Source: Trichodesmium sp050015995
GTDB taxonomy: Bacteria > Cyanobacteriota > Cyanobacteriia > Cyanobacteriales > Microcoleaceae
DNA length: 64,000 bases
Direction of reading: 5' to 3'
Assembly: GCF_050015995.1 (NCBI RefSeq)
Contig: NZ_JBNHEP010000127.1
Coordinates: 36,677-100,676 of the forward strand
This document shows, in pieces, positions 36,589-45,310 of this stretch (position 1 is the first letter of the stretch; each line of letters opens with the position of its first letter). Both the position numbers and the translations under genes were made by a program. The notes under the pieces were generated by a model that was not told where the DNA came from, ran no database searches, and saw only the letters and a program-made list of their open reading frames with translations.

Positions 36589-37527
36589 GTGACTCAAACT
36601 ACTAGTGACTGGCAACAAAAAATAGGTAATCAACGAGACTGGGTATGGCGAGGATGGCAAACTCGATACACTTATTCTCGGTGCCAAAATAATCAGGAAA
36701 CTTTGGCAGGCCATAAATTAGCAAACCCTCCTCTACTACTTTTACATGGTTTTGGAGCATCAATAGGCCATTGGCGACACAATATCAATGTATTAAGTCA
36801 AAAACACACAGTTTATGCACTAGATTTAGTGGGTTTTGGCGCTTCGGAAAAAGTGATCGCTAACTACGATAGTAGCTTTTGGGTAGAGCAAGTATACGAA
36901 TTTTGGCAGACTTTTATTCAAGTACCAGTAATATTAGTGGGTAACTCGACTGGTTCATTAATTTCTCTAGTTGCTAGTGCTACCTATCCAGATATGGTTG
37001 AAGGGTTGATAATGATTAATCTACCCGACCCGGGGGCTCAAGCAGAATTAATTCCACCTAAGTTTTTACCCACTGTTGAGTTGATTCAAAATATTATTGC
37101 TTCTCCACTGTTATTAAGAGCTTTATTTTTTATTCTTCGCAGACCTGCAATAATTCGCCGTTGGGTTAAACTTGCCTATAATAATCCCGATCTAGTTACA
37201 GAAGAATTGGTGGACATATTAGCAGGACCCCCCACCGATCGGGGTGCTACCCGTGCTTTTTGTATTTTATATAAGATTATGGGTAGTACAAAGTTAGGGC
37301 CTAGTGTAAAAGCTGTACTTCCTACTCTGGAAGTTCCTATCTTATTAATTTGGGGCAAGCAAGATTTATTAATTCCACCTAAATTTTCTAATCCCAGTCA
37401 GTTTACCAAACTTAATCCCCGTTTACAATTAAGAGAATTAGATCGCGCTGGTCATTGTCCCCATGATGAATGTCCCGAAATCGTTAATGATCTAATTCTT
37501 GATTGGGTCGCTCAACAAAAATACTAA
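36589..37527 (+). CDS. Alpha/beta-fold hydrolase
   Basis: The 312-residue protein is an alpha/beta hydrolase with LLLHGFGASIGHWRHNINVL (oxyanion hole HGFG), the nucleophile Ser120 in VGNSTGS, Asp259 in IWGKQDLLIP and His289 in RAGHCPHDECPE. The triad is complete. Cyanobacterial and plastid relatives act on lipids, pigments or other esters; the substrate cannot be read from sequence. The start is GTG at 36589, followed by TQTTSDWQQKIGNQRDWVWR, a stretch found at the start of this group. The gene stands alone. Confidence 0.9.
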   Translation: MTQTTSDWQQKIGNQRDWVWRGWQTRYTYSRCQNNQETLAGHKLANPPLLLLHGFGASIGHWRHNINVLSQKHTVYALDLVGFGASEKVIANYDSSFWVEQVYEFWQTFIQVPVILVGNSTGSLISLVASATYPDMVEGLIMINLPDPGAQAELIPPKFLPTVELIQNIIASPLLLRALFFILRRPAIIRRWVKLAYNNPDLVTEELVDILAGPPTDRGATRAFCILYKIMGSTKLGPSVKAVLPTLEVPILLIWGKQDLLIPPKFSNPSQFTKLNPRLQLRELDRAGHCPHDECPEIVNDLILDWVAQQKY

Positions 37528-37873
37528 AATATTTAGTCATCATTCTATATAATCATTTTATATATATATAATCGATTTGGGAGCTTCCTAAGAAAATATA
37601 ATCAATGGAAAATGCCATAATCAACTAGCTTTACAGATTTGTACTTTGGACAAAAATAAAAATAGTTAGCGCCATATTTACGCTAACTAAGTTGGAGAAA
37701 TATTTCCTTGTATTCAGTGAATATAATCACTGAAAAATAGCAATAATTACAGTGCTTTTCAGATGGATGAACCACATCGCCACAACCAAAATCTTGTAAG
37801 TAAGGGCGAATGGCCATTCGCCCCTACTGTGGTCTACCGACATGAAAACCGCTGTAAGAGTTATCGTCTGCTC
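37528..37873. other. Intergenic region with a small element
   Basis: It contains TATATATATA-rich sequence after the hydrolase gene, a TAGTTAGCGCCATATTTACG, then CTAACTA palindrome near 37665 and the element at 37749-37855. No gene is seen. Confidence 0.5.
37749..37855. mobile_element. Small element with ACAG...GCTGT ends
   Basis: ACAGTGCTTTTCAGATGGAT on the left and CATGAAAACCGCTGT on the right match the element at 30791-30893. The middle carries a GGGCGAATGGCCATTCGCCC hairpin absent from the other copy. Confidence 0.65.
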
Positions 37874-38321
37874 CTATAGAAACCTTTTGTTGTTTTTGGG
37901 AATTTTTTTGCCTTTGATGATAACTTGATTAGGAGTTCGTGGTGTTGTTTTATATCCTTTTTTCTTAAACCGAGGAAAACCTTTACCAAGAGATTTCATC
38001 TCAGAAAAAGCTTTATCTAAAGTCTTCAAAGTTTGTTGTAAGACTTGAGCATTAACTGACTTTAATCTGGGATTAGTATTCTTAGCTATTATTAATTTTT
38101 TTGCTTGATGATTGTAATTAGGATAAGCTGCATCAGCATAAATAATGTATTCAAAAATAATTGAACAACTATTAATTGGTGATTTTCTTGAAACACACCA
38201 GTCTTTCCGCTCTCTTAATGCGTAATTATATACGTCTTGACAAACATGAAAAATCTGGTTAATTTCAGTTTCTTGTTGTTTGTTTAGCAAAAGGTTTGTA
38301 CTGGTAAGTTAAAGTAATCAA
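37874..38321 (-). pseudogene. Broken tnpB (IS200/IS605 family)
   Basis: The main frame reads NKQQETEINQIFHVCQDVYN, ALRERKDWCVSRKSPINSCS and VLQQTLKTLDKAFSEMKSLG, all typical of the N-terminal part of TnpB/OrfB. The true N-terminus (LTYQYKPF) lies in another frame just upstream, so one base has been gained or lost near 38288. After GFPRFKKKGYK the sequence leaves the family, and the RuvC catalytic half and zinc ribbon are absent. It is therefore inactive. It lies downstream of the NB-ARC gene on the same strand. Confidence 0.85.
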
Positions 38322-38641
38322 AGGTTGAAAGTAAAACGTTGATAAATATCTATATTATAACTGATACTGGATTGATTCGCGCTCCGCTCAATTAATTGGC
38401 AATTTTGTAATTTATGAGGGGCTATCTGCGTAGGTTTCCCTGGTAGTTTATACGCCCCGTCTCACCGCTAAATTAGAAATTATAGCGAGTCCTCTTTCAA
38501 GATTTTATGATAGGTTTTACCTCCAGGATCAGAACTCCTTGAGCAACTGACTGTTTTCTTAATTTTTTATTCCAAAATAATATAATTGATACTGGTATTT
38601 TTAATGTGCCGTGAAGTTACAAAAAAAATCAAATAATTTCC
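38322..38641. other. Spacer between broken tnpB and NB-ARC gene
   Basis: No gene is seen. A GGGGCTATCTGCGTAGG...CGCCCCG hairpin-like stretch near 38417-38461 may be the left end of the decayed IS200/IS605 element. Confidence 0.4.
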
Positions 38642-41125
38642 CTAAGTTTTATATGTAAATATAAAAGATACTAAGGGGGTAGAATCCAACTGATAATCTG
38701 TCAAACTAACAAAACTTAAACTATTCATCCTTAGACTAACAGGACATTCAACTTCATAAAAAGTAGGAGCTAAAAATTCACAAGTATTAGTTGTTGATGA
38801 ATCTAGATCGGCAAAAGATTGAATAAAGTTCTCTGCTGACCAAGTATGTAAACATTTACCAGTAGAAATATCCCAGAGCTTAATAGTTTCATCTTCGCTT
38901 TTACTAATAATAGTTTGACTATTTTGGCTCCAAATTAAAGCATAAATTCGAGCTGTATGTTCATTAAAAATTTGTAGACATTTACCTGTATAAATATCCC
39001 ATAATCTTACTGTTAGATCGTCACTTCCAGTCGCTAGAAAATTTCCATCTGGACTCCAAACGATTGAATATATTTCTTCTGTATGACCCTCAAGAACTAT
39101 ATGTGATTGACTATTAACTATTGGCAAGAGACGAACATTTCCCCATTTATCGGCGATCGCTAAAAATTCTTTATTCGGACTAGAAGCTATGACAGAAATA
39201 TTGTCTAATGTTGGTATTTGTATTTTCTCTAACAACATTGGGCTTTCTAAAATATTTCGATCTAGTTGCTGCTTTTGTGATTCTTGGTAATTATGGTCAG
39301 GTAAATCTACAAAATTAGTAGGACAAATACAGGAGTTATTATCTAACAATTGTGACTCATTATTTTCATGGCATTTGTGTCGATCGGTTTGACTTGCAGG
39401 GCAAATTTTCCCAGGAACTATTGCACAAAACTCTGAGTGTTTGTGGTGAGTTTTATTTAATGTTTCAATAGCTTTTTGGGAATAGATATGAGCAGATTGA
39501 CGACATTCTATTTTGTGAGAATAAAGATCGCCTACCATTAAGTCAATCTCTAGTTTCATACACAAATTAATCAGATTTTCTATACCATAACTACATAAGG
39601 CAGTTTGGTCAGCTTGTAATTTATTTAAAATTAATAATAATTGTTGTTCGAGGGCTTGAGTAGAACTAAATATTTTACTGAGTTGTCTGGCAATAGGTTC
39701 GATAATTAGCTGATTTTGTCGTTCTTTAATAGAGCGTTTGCCAGTGGTTATAATTAAGGAATGACTAATAAATAAATTTAAGTTAGTAGTGGTTAATTCA
39801 GTAACTATCTGTTCAATTAAATAGTTAAGAATGTACTCCATTATTAGAGGTTCAACTGCGTACATACTTAATTTTTTCTTGACTAGAGAGCGCCAGATGA
39901 GAGCTTCTAAACTTTCTAGAAGATTAACTTTGGAAACTGCTGGTAGAATATCGGTTTCTAATTTTTGTACATTAGTCCAGTCTTGGTTAACTGCCAACCA
40001 AACCACGATCTTTTTTTCTACTTCTGAGAGACGATGAAAGTGTTGGTCGAGGAGTCGGCGAATACCATTGAAGGTGGCAGTATTATGTTGGAGAAATTCT
40101 GTTAGGTCTCCATCGAATAAGTCTTTGATGGAGGTGATGACTATTTTTAATGCTAGGGGACTATAGCTGTAATGTTCGCTGAGTTGTTGTTTTTGTGCTT
40201 CTGAACCTGATATTTCTTTTGTTTGTAGTAAGGCTTTGGCTATTTCTTTTGAACCTAATAGTTGTAGCGATCGTACTGCTGTATCTATACTTTCAAAGGC
40301 TGCTACTTCTGGGGGTTTTTCTCGACTGGTGAGAATGAGGCAGCTAGAGTGGGATGTTTGGCTAATTAACTGAAATAGTTGACTATAATTTTCGTAACCA
40401 GAACGATAATGACCTGTACATCCAGGTTTTAATATTGTTTCGACACTATCTAAAATTATTAGACAGCGTGAGTTGCGTAAGCATTCAATAAGTTTGCTTA
40501 ATTCTCCTTGAGTACATTCTTGGTCAGAGAAAAATGAGGTAAGTTCCCTCAAAATTGTTTCTAGTGGCGGAGAGTGGCGGAGCGATCGCCAAATTATATA
40601 GTCAAATTTATTCTGTAGTTGTTTGGCTACTTTTGCTGCTAGTGCTGTTTTACCAATGCCACCCATGCCAAGTAGGGCGATCGAGCGACAACCATCTGCG
40701 ATAATATATTGTTGGAGTTGGTTTAGTTCTTGAGAGCGTCCGTAAAAAACAGAAACATCTATGGCTTCTCCCCAATCAATTTTTGGCTTATGCAGTATTT
40801 TTTTTGTTTCTGTGGAAGACTGGAATATTTGCTGTTGAATATTTGGCTCGGTTTGGGCAAGACATGATTTCTGAGTGCCAAATTTTTGTCTCAGTAGAGG
40901 GCGAAAGTTTTTCTTGGTTACTTTTTCTTCTAAGACACTAGAAAGATTTTGCCATAAATTGGCTGCTACTCCTTTGATGTAGTCTGGGTCATAACCTGCT
41001 TGCTCTGCAATTTCAGAATATCCTTTACCTTCCCATGCTTGAGAAAATACCATTCTTTTTACAGCGTTTAAGGAGCCTGGAGGTAGAACTGTCTCCAGAA
41101 CTTCCAATGCTTCTTCGACTTTCAT
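38642..41125 (-). CDS. NB-ARC STAND ATPase with short WD40 tail
   Basis: The 827-residue protein starts with a helical HTH-like domain (about 1-80; EEALEVLETVLPPGSLNAVK, GYSEIAEQAGYDPDYIKG) typical of cyanobacterial STAND proteins. The NB-ARC ATPase follows, with Walker A LLGMGGIGKTALA (about 153-164) and Walker B SRCLIILDSVETI. After a helical arm and a poorly conserved middle rich in Cys/His, WD40 repeats appear (SIVWSPDGNFLATGSDDLTV RLWD and ALIWSQNSQTIISKSEDETI KLWD). Only two or three repeats are present, whereas relatives often carry seven or more. The last 60 residues are unlike WD40. STAND proteins act as ligand-driven switches in signalling, cell death or defence. The ATG at 41125 fits. 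Confidence 0.85.
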   Translation of the reverse strand: MKVEEALEVLETVLPPGSLNAVKRMVFSQAWEGKGYSEIAEQAGYDPDYIKGVAANLWQNLSSVLEEKVTKKNFRPLLRQKFGTQKSCLAQTEPNIQQQIFQSSTETKKILHKPKIDWGEAIDVSVFYGRSQELNQLQQYIIADGCRSIALLGMGGIGKTALAAKVAKQLQNKFDYIIWRSLRHSPPLETILRELTSFFSDQECTQGELSKLIECLRNSRCLIILDSVETILKPGCTGHYRSGYENYSQLFQLISQTSHSSCLILTSREKPPEVAAFESIDTAVRSLQLLGSKEIAKALLQTKEISGSEAQKQQLSEHYSYSPLALKIVITSIKDLFDGDLTEFLQHNTATFNGIRRLLDQHFHRLSEVEKKIVVWLAVNQDWTNVQKLETDILPAVSKVNLLESLEALIWRSLVKKKLSMYAVEPLIMEYILNYLIEQIVTELTTTNLNLFISHSLIITTGKRSIKERQNQLIIEPIARQLSKIFSSTQALEQQLLLILNKLQADQTALCSYGIENLINLCMKLEIDLMVGDLYSHKIECRQSAHIYSQKAIETLNKTHHKHSEFCAIVPGKICPASQTDRHKCHENNESQLLDNNSCICPTNFVDLPDHNYQESQKQQLDRNILESPMLLEKIQIPTLDNISVIASSPNKEFLAIADKWGNVRLLPIVNSQSHIVLEGHTEEIYSIVWSPDGNFLATGSDDLTVRLWDIYTGKCLQIFNEHTARIYALIWSQNSQTIISKSEDETIKLWDISTGKCLHTWSAENFIQSFADLDSSTTNTCEFLAPTFYEVECPVSLRMNSLSFVSLTDYQLDSTPLVSFIFTYKT

Positions 41126-41231
41126 TTTTACTTAATATTTTGATATATTTAAAATTTTATCTAAATTGATGTGATTTTACTGTTACTTCGGCGACAGCTT
41201 AAAACTTTATCTACAATATATTTTTATGTTT

Positions 41232-41359
41232 TTGGTTGAATAAAAAGTCATGTATAGGTGCGAGCAAAACCCACTAATTATATAGTACTATGATTTTTTT
41301 GCGGATGCAAGGGGTAAATCTTTTCCGCGCCGATTTTTTTTTGGTAGCTCCACAAAATG
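41232..41359. repeat. Direct repeat pair A, copy 1
   Basis: TTGGTTGAATAAAAAGTCAT through TTTTGGTAGCTCCACAAAAT recurs with a few changes at 41661-41786. Shared features are CATAGTAC/TATAGTAC, CTATGATTTTTTTGC, GATGCAAGGG and TTTCCGCGCCGATTTTTTT. Its nature is unknown. Confidence 0.75.
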
Positions 41360-41660
41360 CAGATTCTCTCATTCATTTATGGCAAAATTTTTGCCTTGCT
41401 ATGAAACAGTCAAATCTTCCTGCCACTGACTTTTTCTCTGGAGTGCTTCACAAAATAATTTTTCTCGGAATTTGAGCGATCGCTTTTCATGTGGGTAGCA
41501 AAGTGGCAGGTCGCCCTATCGCTTATGGGATTAAAAGAATTCTAGGAACGAAAGGTGGTAGTTCAGTAGGGTGTCTTAGACTGCTTAAATTTAGACTCTG
41601 AAATGGATTGAGCAATCCGTCGCCGGGCAATATTTCATAAGTGTCAATTAATATATTTTT

Positions 41661-41786
41661 TTAGTTGAATAAATAGTCATGTCTAGGTACAAGCAACCCC
41701 CAACATTTACATAGTACCATGATTTTTTTGCCGATGCAAGGGAAAAATCCTTTCCGCGCCGATTTTTTTGGTAGCTCCACAGAATG
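41661..41786. repeat. Direct repeat pair A, copy 2
   Basis: Second copy of the repeat at 41232-41359, in the same orientation 429 bp downstream. It runs straight into hairpin sequence of the 4341-4905 element family. Confidence 0.75.
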
Positions 41787-41789
41787 AGA

Positions 41790-41876
41790 CATCTCCCCCA
41801 ACCCCTCTCCTACGAGGAGAGAGGAGAAATTCTTGCTCCCCCTTCCCTTGCAGGGAAGGGGGTTGGGGGGTTAGGT
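41790..41876. repeat. Partial copy of 4341-4905 type element
   Basis: CTCCCCCAACCCCTCTCCTA, then CGAGGAGAGAGG and CCCTTCCCTTGCAGGGAAGG, then GGGTTGGGGGGTTAGG match the hairpin pair of the large repeat element. The outer ends are missing. Confidence 0.65.
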
Positions 41877-41879
41877 CAT

Positions 41880-42065
41880 TTCAGTTATCAGTTATCAGTA
41901 CCTCAATGGAATAGGGAGGCTTGAAATACTGAATTTTCTTTTCTCTTGGTCGATTTATGGCGAGGTTTCCTCGCCATCCCATCCTGACGGAATGCTCCGC
42001 AAACGACCGCTTTTTATCCCCTTAAAACGGGAAACTTGAGACCTAATTTTCTGGTCATATAATCA
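41880..42065. mobile_element. MITE-like element, CTTGAAATACTGAA type
   Basis: The unit runs from CATTTCAGTTATCAGTTATC to TTGAGACCTAATTTTCTGG. A shorter, reversed relative is at about 1590-1725. Its core (ATCCTGACGGAATGCTCCGC, AAACGACCGCTTTTT) is shared with the 23490-23744 family. Confidence 0.6.
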
Positions 42066-42218
42066 TCCCGACATCCATCCGTGCATCCCTGGCAAAATCC
42101 TTGTCTTGCCAAGACTCCTGCTCACAGGGATTATGGCACGGATATACGGATTAATTCGCGGGAGGGAACAGAGAAAAGAAAAAGAGGGAAAAGAGGAAAA
42201 GAATAAAGGGGAAGAATC

Positions 42219-44156
42219 CTAGGAACGAGAGACATAAACGACCGAGATAGACGAGACAATCCGAAAACCCCAAAAGATGTAGAAGAAGTCGGCAAAGTAG
42301 TTGTAACGCCTGGCGCAACGGCAAAACCAAGAATAGTTGACCCAGCTACCGCCACGGAGCAGTCTTCTATTACTATCACCTCCAGTTTCCCAAGCACTTC
42401 CATCTGTTGGAGCACCTTCATAATTATCATGCCAATTATCAGCACACCATTCCCAGACATTCCCGTGCATATCGTACAAACCAAAAGGATTGGGTGGAAA
42501 AATTCCTACATCTGTTGTTTTTTCACGATATATTCCTTTCGGTGCATCGCCGTAAGGATAATTCCCATCATAGTTAACTAACTCAGACGTTATAGTTTCA
42601 CCAAAATAAAATGGCGTGGTTGTTCCTGCTCGACAAGCATATTCCCACTGACTCTCGCTAGGTAAACTATATTTTTTACCCGTTATTTCTGAGAGTTTCT
42701 GACAAAATTCTGTCGCGTCGTTCCAACTTACTTTTTCTACAGGACGGTTTGCTCCTTTAAACCTAGAAGGATTATTTCCCATCACTGCTTCCCATTGTGC
42801 TTGAGTGACTGGATACTTTCCCATGAAAAATTCTGGCACATCTACATTATGTTGCGGACCTTCACTATTCCATCTTTCTGCTTCTGTTTCTGGAGACCCC
42901 ATGAGAAATCTACCTGGGGGAATTTTTACCATTTCTAGGGAGACTCCGTTGAAGTTTTCTGTCATTACTTCTGCTTGACCAGGGGTGCGACTTATTATTT
43001 CTCCTGTGCGGTTAACTTTTACCGTGGTAAATGTCTGAATGGGAAATTCAGGTTGTGGTGGAGGGGGAGGTGCTGGAGTTGGTTGGGGAGGAGAAATATT
43101 TTCTGGTGTTGTTTCTGGTATTGGTTGGGGAGGAGAAATTATTTCTGGAGATGGTTTATTCCCAAAACCTCTACTTAATATTGCTGTGACAAACGCACTT
43201 CCTGCTAAACCTCCTAATATTAATATTTGTCTTCTAGTTTTATGGGGTTGGGGTTGGGGTTGAGGTTTGGCTACTACTGTTTTTGTTTGAGTAGGTGGTT
43301 GTGTTGGTTGTGGTGTTGGTTGTGGTGGAGTTGGAATATTTAATGCTTCTAATACTTCCGTCGCATTTTCATAACGCAGTGGAAAATATTCATGTACCAT
43401 CCTATCTAATATATTTGCCAGGCGGTTACTTACTTGTGCTTCGTTTCGCCAGATAACATTTCGCGTCTTTGGGTCTCTTGGTAAATCTTTTGGGTTTTTA
43501 CCAGTCAGCGCTTTTATTCCTACCATTGCCACTGCATATATATCGCTACTCAGTTTGGGGTCGCCGATACCTTGTTCGCTTGGCATATATCCTGGCGTTC
43601 CAACTGCTACAGTAAAAGTAGTTGTTCCTTTTTGGTTAGCTGTGGTTAATACACTTATTTCTTTTACGGCGCCAAAGTCTATCAATACTATTTTTTTATC
43701 TGACTTACGGCGCATCAAGTTTTCTGGTTTGATGTCTCGGTGAATTATATTCTTTTGGTGAGCTGTTTCTAATGCTGATAAGATTCCTTTGAGTAGGGCA
43801 ATGGTGTAAGACTCGCTTAATTTTTTCCCAGACGTAAGTTCTCTACTTATATCTTGCCCTTCTATATATTCTTGTACTAGGTAAAATTCTGTTCCTTCTT
43901 GGAAGTGGGCAAATAATTTTGGTATTTGGTCTGAGTCTTGCCCTAATTTGTATAAAGTATTTGCTTCTCTCTCAAACAACTTTTGAGCAATTTTCAAAAC
44001 TCCTGGGTCTGGAACTTTAGGTTTGAGGTGTTTGACTACGCATTTCGGATTTCCTGGTAAATCTAAATCTTCAGCTAAGTAGGTATCTCCGAATCCTCCA
44101 CTTCCAAGAGAGTCAATAATTTTGTAGTGGTTTCTCAGGATTTTTCCAGACTGCAT
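42219..44156 (-). CDS. Ser/Thr kinase fused to FGE-like domain with DGR-type variable region
   Basis: The 645-residue protein begins with a Ser/Thr kinase (about 1-270; IDSLGSGGFGDTYLAEDLDL, HRDIKPENLMRRK, LIDFGAVKE). A proline- and glutamine-rich linker, one membrane helix (about 312-332) and a second proline-rich linker follow. An FGE-sulfatase/C-type-lectin fold (about 395-645) shows FLMGSPETEAE, YPVTQAQWEAVMGNNPSRF, LPSESQWEYACRAGTT and GLYDMHGNVWEWCADNW. The motif LLRGGSWVNYSWFCRCARR keeps only the second FGE cysteine, so enzymatic FGE activity is not expected. Residues 606-628 show the pattern of a retroelement-diversified ligand-binding surface. The kinase would be cytoplasmic and the FGE-like domain outside the membrane. 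ATG at 44156 is preferred to GTG at 44159. Confidence 0.88.
   Translation of the reverse strand: MQSGKILRNHYKIIDSLGSGGFGDTYLAEDLDLPGNPKCVVKHLKPKVPDPGVLKIAQKLFEREANTLYKLGQDSDQIPKLFAHFQEGTEFYLVQEYIEGQDISRELTSGKKLSESYTIALLKGILSALETAHQKNIIHRDIKPENLMRRKSDKKIVLIDFGAVKEISVLTTANQKGTTTFTVAVGTPGYMPSEQGIGDPKLSSDIYAVAMVGIKALTGKNPKDLPRDPKTRNVIWRNEAQVSNRLANILDRMVHEYFPLRYENATEVLEALNIPTPPQPTPQPTQPPTQTKTVVAKPQPQPQPHKTRRQILILGGLAGSAFVTAILSRGFGNKPSPEIISPPQPIPETTPENISPPQPTPAPPPPPQPEFPIQTFTTVKVNRTGEIISRTPGQAEVMTENFNGVSLEMVKIPPGRFLMGSPETEAERWNSEGPQHNVDVPEFFMGKYPVTQAQWEAVMGNNPSRFKGANRPVEKVSWNDATEFCQKLSEITGKKYSLPSESQWEYACRAGTTTPFYFGETITSELVNYDGNYPYGDAPKGIYREKTTDVGIFPPNPFGLYDMHGNVWEWCADNWHDNYEGAPTDGSAWETGGDSNRRLLRGGSWVNYSWFCRCARRYNYFADFFYIFWGFRIVSSISVVYVSRS
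42273..42341 (-). other. Candidate DGR variable region (VR)
   Basis: The codons for residues 606-628 are framed by conserved GGSW and WGFRIV. Codons 606, 607, 608, 609, 611, 618-621 and 624-628 read GTC AAC TAT TCT, TTT, TAC AAC TAC TTT and TTC TTC TAC ATC TTT. All end in C or T, as expected if AAC or AAT codons of a template repeat were mutated at adenines. Fixed codons between (TGC CGT TGC GCC, GCC GAC) lack adenine or keep it at a constrained site. This is the usual form of DGR targets in FGE-like C-type-lectin domains. No template repeat or reverse transcriptase is visible in the window. Confidence 0.7.
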
Positions 44157-44193
44157 CACTTTTTCAGTTATCAGTTATCAGATTTCCTCCTAC

Positions 44194-44309
44194 CAGGAAA
44201 ATGTGGTTTTTTGACCAAATTTATTTGAGTATATCTGAGCGCACCTTATCCATTATAAATATAATACCATGTCAAGTTTTTTTGTCAATCCCCTTTTTTC
44301 AGTTATCAG
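44194..44309. repeat. Direct repeat pair B, copy 1
   Basis: AGGAAAATGTGGTTTTTTGA through GTCAATCCCCTTTTTTCAGT recurs at 44851-44966. Both copies contain GAGCGCACCTTWTCCATTAT and TATAATACCATGTCAA. Copy 1 lies just upstream of the kinase-FGE gene and may contain its promoter. Confidence 0.75.
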
Positions 44310-44850
44310 CTTTTTCAGTTATTAGTTTGCATATTTAGCTTTTAACTTCTAACTTTTACCGAATAATTAAGGTATAAAGCCTCTCCATTCATGGAGAAAA
44401 AGCGGTTTAGGGATGGATGGGTTACCTAATCATATCCAATTGACCAAGAGAAGAAAAAAATTTCTTTTAGCTCAATTACAGAATAGGTAAGGTGTTGGTG
44501 AATCAAGCTATGAATTTTCAAGAGCGTAAAATATAAAATGCTTTTTAATTAGGAGTTAGACAATCGCCATTAGACTTATCCAAAAATGAAAAATCAAATT
44601 AATTATTATCCATAAATTATCAATTACTCCCCCCTGTTCCCTGTTCCCTGTTCCCTGTTCCCTCTTTTACAGCAGATTTCGTTTCAGTGATATAGGTCTG
44701 TTCTTTACAAGCAAGATGCCTATGCTACTAACTACAAATTTCGTTTCAGCGATCTAAATCTGTTACAGGCAAGATGCTTATGCTACATCTGCCTACCTTA
44801 TTGTTTACCAAATTTTTCCTAGGTGTGTAATTTGATTTTGCTGTTGAGTT
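44310..44850. other. Spacer with repeat fragments
   Basis: It holds a divergent copy of the GGTATAAAGCCTC element (44358-44480), CCCTGTTCCCTGTTCCCTGT low complexity (about 44632-44665) and two about 75-bp direct repeats around TTTCGTTTCAGTGATATAGG and TTTCGTTTCAGCGATCTAAA (44677 and 44737). No gene is seen. Confidence 0.55.
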
Positions 44851-44966
44851 AGGAAAATGTCTTTTTTTTGGCTTCATTCGTTTGAATATATATGAGCGCA
44901 CCTTTTCCATTATAAGTATAATACCATGTCAAATTCTTTTGTCAACCCCCTTTTTTCAGTTATCCG
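44851..44966. repeat. Direct repeat pair B, copy 2
   Basis: Second copy of 44194-44309, same orientation, 657 bp further upstream of the kinase-FGE gene. Confidence 0.75.
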
Positions 44967-45000
44967 TTATAGCAATATGAAATGGTTTGTGAAAAAAACT

Positions 45001-45057
45001 GTAGGGGTTTGGTTTCCAAATCCCTTATGCCTTTAGGTTTGGAGACCAAACCCCTAC
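45001..45057. repeat. Long hairpin GTAGGGGTTTGGTTTCC
   Basis: GTAGGGGTTTGGTTTCC pairs with GGAGACCAAACCCCTAC across a 23-base loop. Similar but weaker hairpins are at 17171-17211 and about 19893. It is a dispersed palindromic repeat. Confidence 0.65.
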
Positions 45058-45072
45058 GATCGAATATTACAA

Positions 45073-45211
45073 CCTATTTAAGTAGGTAGGCGCGAATAAA
45101 CCTCACTATGTAACGAAATGTTTATGCAGTCCAAACCTTTGAGATTGCTTCCTTCCACTCCGTTCCAGTCGCAATGACGTACTTGTAAATTTTCCCACCT
45201 ACCTACTTAGG
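45073..45211. mobile_element. MITE-like element with AAGTAGGTAGG ends
   Basis: CCTATTTAAGTAGGTAGG on the left is answered by CCTACCTACTTAGG on the right, 139 bp overall. A related pair of ends (GCCTACCTACTTAAG and ACTAGGTAGGC) encloses 52475-52659. No gene is inside. Confidence 0.55.
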
Positions 45212-45310
45212 ATTGCTATATTAAGTTATTAGTTATTAGTTATTAGTTATTAGTTTACATAGAAATTTAACTTCTCCCTATCTTCCCCCTTGCTTCCTAC
45301 TCCCTACTCC

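Larger units (their letters stand above)
41126..42218. other. Intergenic region with direct repeats and elements
   Basis: No gene is supported. It holds a pair of 126-bp direct repeats (41232-41359 and 41661-41786), a fragment of the 4341-4905 type element (41790-41876) and another element (41880-42065). AATCCGTCGCCGGGCAATAT, then TTCATAAGTGTCAA near 41620, may be a further IS200/IS605-like right end. Confidence 0.55.

Noticed and set aside
41126..42218. DGR template repeat or reverse transcriptase next to the variable gene
   Set aside because: I looked for a copy of the GGSW...CRCA...GFR coding sequence with AAC/AAT codons and for reverse-transcriptase motifs on both strands in this spacer and the rest of the window; none was seen. 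The short match CTAGGAACGA near 41552 and 42220 is too small to count.
42131..42484. 117-codon frame overlapping the end of the kinase-FGE gene
   Set aside because: It is a shifted reading of the real coding sequence, whose FGE motifs are unmistakable.
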